A DNA stretch of 8,768 bases, taken from contig JALQTG010000012.1 in NCBI GenBank assembly GCA_023264075.1, forward strand, positions 1-8,768. The letters run 5' to 3'. Below the pieces are notes generated by a model. That model made no database searches. It had not been told where the DNA came from and was given only the letters and a program-made list of their open reading frames with translations. Shown here in pieces: positions 7,084 to 8,768 of the stretch. The position numbers and the translations under genes are program-made. The stretch comes from Crocinitomicaceae bacterium. GTDB lineage: Bacteria; Bacteroidota; Bacteroidia; Flavobacteriales_D; Crocinitomicaceae. The first letter of the stretch is position 1. Each line of letters begins with the position of its first letter.

Positions 7084-7605
7084 TTAACCAATGATTTCGC
7101 CAATTTTTGTTAGTTGAGATGTGTCTGTACATTCCGACAAGAGTTCTCCAATGGTTTTATGCAGTGAAACGTGTAAAAGCCCGCTCGCAATATCGTTGAG
7201 GGGTTCTAGTACAAACTTTCGTTGAGCTAGATGAGGGTGAGGGATAGTAAGCTCTTCTTGGGAAATGATAATGTCGCCCAAAAAAAGAATGTCTATATCA
7301 ATGGGGCGAGACTCATAAGTTGCTATTCTCTTTGGTTTTCTTCCTAACGTTTTCTCGATGGTTTGATTGATTTCAAGAATTTCGTGGGGAGACTTTGAAG
7401 TGTAAACACCCAAACAAAGGTTGATAAAGTTGGTGTCAGCCTCAAATCCCCAAGGTGGTGATTCGTAAAAAGGTGAAATAAGTATCTCTTTGTCAGTTCC
7501 ATATTCTTTTTGAATGAGATGAATGGCTTTAAGTAACGTTTCTTTTCTTGGAGAAACATTACTCCCTAAACTTAGATATGCGATATGGTCAACTGGCAAT
7601 TTCAC
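7084..7605 (-). CDS. folK: HPPK, 2-amino-4-hydroxy-6-hydroxymethyldihydropteridine pyrophosphokinase
   Basis: FolK transfers pyrophosphate from ATP to 6-hydroxymethyl-7,8-dihydropterin, giving the substrate of dihydropteroate synthase in folate synthesis, in the cytoplasm. The 173 residues are close to the family's usual length of about 160. The strand-1 motif AYLSLGSN (9-16), SPPWGFEADTNFIN (49-62) and the signature RPIDIDILFLGD (100-111) are present, with Asp103 and Asp105 at the positions of the two Mg-binding Asp residues; IPHPHLAQRKFVLEPLNDI (121-139) is also typical. The start is GTG at 7605: the only other codons before the in-frame stop at 7621-7623 are not starts, and the conserved domain begins at residue 9. 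It stands alone, without other folate genes, and is divergent from sppA. I found no convincing promoter; the best -7-like match (7616-7623) is too close to the start. Confidence 0.95.
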   Translation of the reverse strand: MKLPVDHIAYLSLGSNVSPRKETLLKAIHLIQKEYGTDKEILISPFYESPPWGFEADTNFINLCLGVYTSKSPHEILEINQTIEKTLGRKPKRIATYESRPIDIDILFLGDIIISQEELTIPHPHLAQRKFVLEPLNDIASGLLHVSLHKTIGELLSECTDTSQLTKIGEIIG

Positions 7606-7686
7606 TATAGAAGGACGAAATTAACCAATTAACTAATTTGATTCACCTTTTGTAATTTATTGAAAGGGGAAAAAGATGGAATCGCT

Positions 7687-7694
7687 TACCTTTG
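7687..7694 (+). promoter_or_regulatory. -7 box of the sppA promoter
   Basis: TACCTTTG is an exact match to the Bacteroidota -7 consensus TAnnTTTG and ends 19 nt before the sppA ATG, the same geometry as at ribF. The nearest upstream TTG (7660-7662) is 24 nt away, longer than usual, so the -33 element is uncertain. Confidence 0.5.
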
Positions 7695-7713
7695 AATCTA
7701 CAAAAGTTTTAAT

Positions 7714-8768
7714 ATGGAAAAACCTAAAAAAGTAATATCGTTTGGGAAAGTTTTTTGGCCAAGCTTAATGGCGAGTGTTGTAGTACTTACCCTACTCGTC
7801 TTGTCTTTCTTTGTTCTTTTCGGGAGTTTATTTAGTGGTCCTGAGCCATTTGCCGTGAAAGATAAAACAGTTCTTCATATGACGCTAAGTGGGCAAATTA
7901 ATGAGTCGTCTAATTCAGAGTTTAATCCAAGCAGTTTTCAGATGGAACAGCAAATTGGGTTGTCAGATATCTTATACGGACTTGAAAAGGCAGCGTCAGA
8001 TAAGCGCATAAAGGGTATTTTTATCGAACTGGATGGCGCACAATGTGGTTATGCAACTGCTAGCGAAATACGCGAAGCACTGGTGAATTTTCAAGAAGAA
8101 TCAGGAAAATTCGTTTTAGCATATCACAAAGGGGAAGCAGTAGGTATGAAACAATATTTCATTGCTTCTGCAGCAAAGGAAAATTATGGATTTCCATCTA
8201 CGATGTTTGAGTTTGGCGGGTTAGGTGCAGAACTAATGTTCTTCAAGGGAATGTTTGATAAGCTTGATTTAGAAATGCAAGTGGTGCGCGGTTCAAACAA
8301 CGATTTTAAATCTGCTGTTGAACCATACTTCTTGGAGAAAATGAGTGATTCGAGTAAGCACCAGATCGAGCGTTACTTAACAAGCATGTGGGAAGATATT
8401 CGTCAAACGATTGGAGACGCTAAAGGTATTTCACCAGCAGATTTGAATATCTATGCAGATAGTACATATATCCGTCGAATGCATGATGCAGTGACTTATA
8501 AATTGATAGATGCGGTGAAATATCGAGATGAAGTAATGGAAATGTTAGTTCAACATTCTGGAGCGAAGGACGCAGAAGACCTTGAATTTGTGTCCTTTGA
8601 AAAGTTTGCGCGCAAGAAGTTCGAAAACAACCAGTTTGCTTTAGTACCGGTTGATATATTCTATGAACCTAAATATATAGATGGTAAACCGCGCTGGTTT
8701 GGTATTTCACGTGAAGATGGCAATCCTTTTACCGTGGCGGCAATTTATGATGATGCGCTCATTGATGG
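7714..8768 (+). CDS. sppA: Signal peptide peptidase SppA, long (67K) type, N-terminal part
   Basis: SppA is a membrane-anchored serine protease that degrades signal peptides left in the membrane after secretion. The window holds the first 351 codons and runs off the end. Residues 13-38 form one hydrophobic membrane segment. The first ClpP/crotonase-like repeat covers about 50-270: KGIFIELDG (100-108), a diverged form of the YYLASxAD motif (QYFIASAAKE, 147-156), FFKGMFDKLDLE (176-187) and FKSAVEPY (198-205). Lys199 matches the catalytic lysine of E. coli SppA (K209 in YKSAVEPF), which pairs with a serine in the C-terminal repeat. That second repeat begins at the edge (VAAIYDDALID, 341-351), so the serine cannot be checked. 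The ATG at 7714 follows an exact -7 box. Homologues are commonly close to 590-620 residues, so about 40% is probably missing. Confidence 0.93.
   Translation, partial: MEKPKKVISFGKVFWPSLMASVVVLTLLVLSFFVLFGSLFSGPEPFAVKDKTVLHMTLSGQINESSNSEFNPSSFQMEQQIGLSDILYGLEKAASDKRIKGIFIELDGAQCGYATASEIREALVNFQEESGKFVLAYHKGEAVGMKQYFIASAAKENYGFPSTMFEFGGLGAELMFFKGMFDKLDLEMQVVRGSNNDFKSAVEPYFLEKMSDSSKHQIERYLTSMWEDIRQTIGDAKGISPADLNIYADSTYIRRMHDAVTYKLIDAVKYRDEVMEMLVQHSGAKDAEDLEFVSFEKFARKKFENNQFALVPVDIFYEPKYIDGKPRWFGISREDGNPFTVAAIYDDALID

Noticed and set aside
7616..7623. TAATTTCG on the minus strand as a folK -7 box
   Set aside because: It is 10 nt before the GTG start, leaving almost no leader, and has no -33 partner.
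7082..7629. AATTAACCAAT at both ends of folK (7082-7092 and 7619-7629)
   Set aside because: An 11-bp match in AT-rich DNA, with one copy overlapping the stop codon, is not enough for a target-site duplication. folK is a core gene with no element signs.

Overview
The window looks like an ordinary housekeeping and cell-envelope stretch of a Bacteroidota chromosome, most likely Flavobacteriales; this is inferred from gene content and signals, not from a search. Three things support it. The DNA is AT-rich with almost no Shine-Dalgarno sequences. Exact Bacteroidota-type -7 boxes (TAnnTTTG) stand about 20 nt ahead of two start codons. The lipoproteins and the OmpA-like/TPR protein are of a type typical of that phylum. 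I saw no mobile element, CRISPR array, tRNA, rRNA or phage gene, and no convincing undescribed system.

Layout. Positions 1-1722 (minus) hold most of a long, VLCAD-like acyl-CoA dehydrogenase whose C-terminal end is cut by the window edge. A divergent intergenic region separates it from ribF (1878-2822, plus), the bifunctional riboflavin kinase/FAD synthetase. ribF overlaps by 44 nt a small secreted leucine-rich-repeat protein (2779-3366, plus). These two converge on an L,D-transpeptidase lipoprotein gene (3471-5177, minus). Next comes a lipoprotein with an OmpA-like domain and TPR-like repeats (5288-6994, minus), closed by a clear intrinsic terminator at 5234-5266. folK (7084-7605, minus) follows, and divergent from it a long-form signal peptide peptidase SppA begins at 7714 (plus) and runs off the end of the window just as its second protease repeat begins.

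How the genes relate. RibF makes FMN and FAD, and the acyl-CoA dehydrogenase across the divergent promoter region is an FAD enzyme, but shared regulation is speculation. The L,D-transpeptidase and the OmpA-like/TPR lipoprotein both act in the envelope and lie on the same strand, but a terminator and a candidate promoter between them argue for separate transcription. folK (folate synthesis) and sppA (removal of leftover signal peptides) are unrelated neighbours. All gaps between genes are under 160 bp; the supported promoter, terminator and repeat candidates within them are listed.
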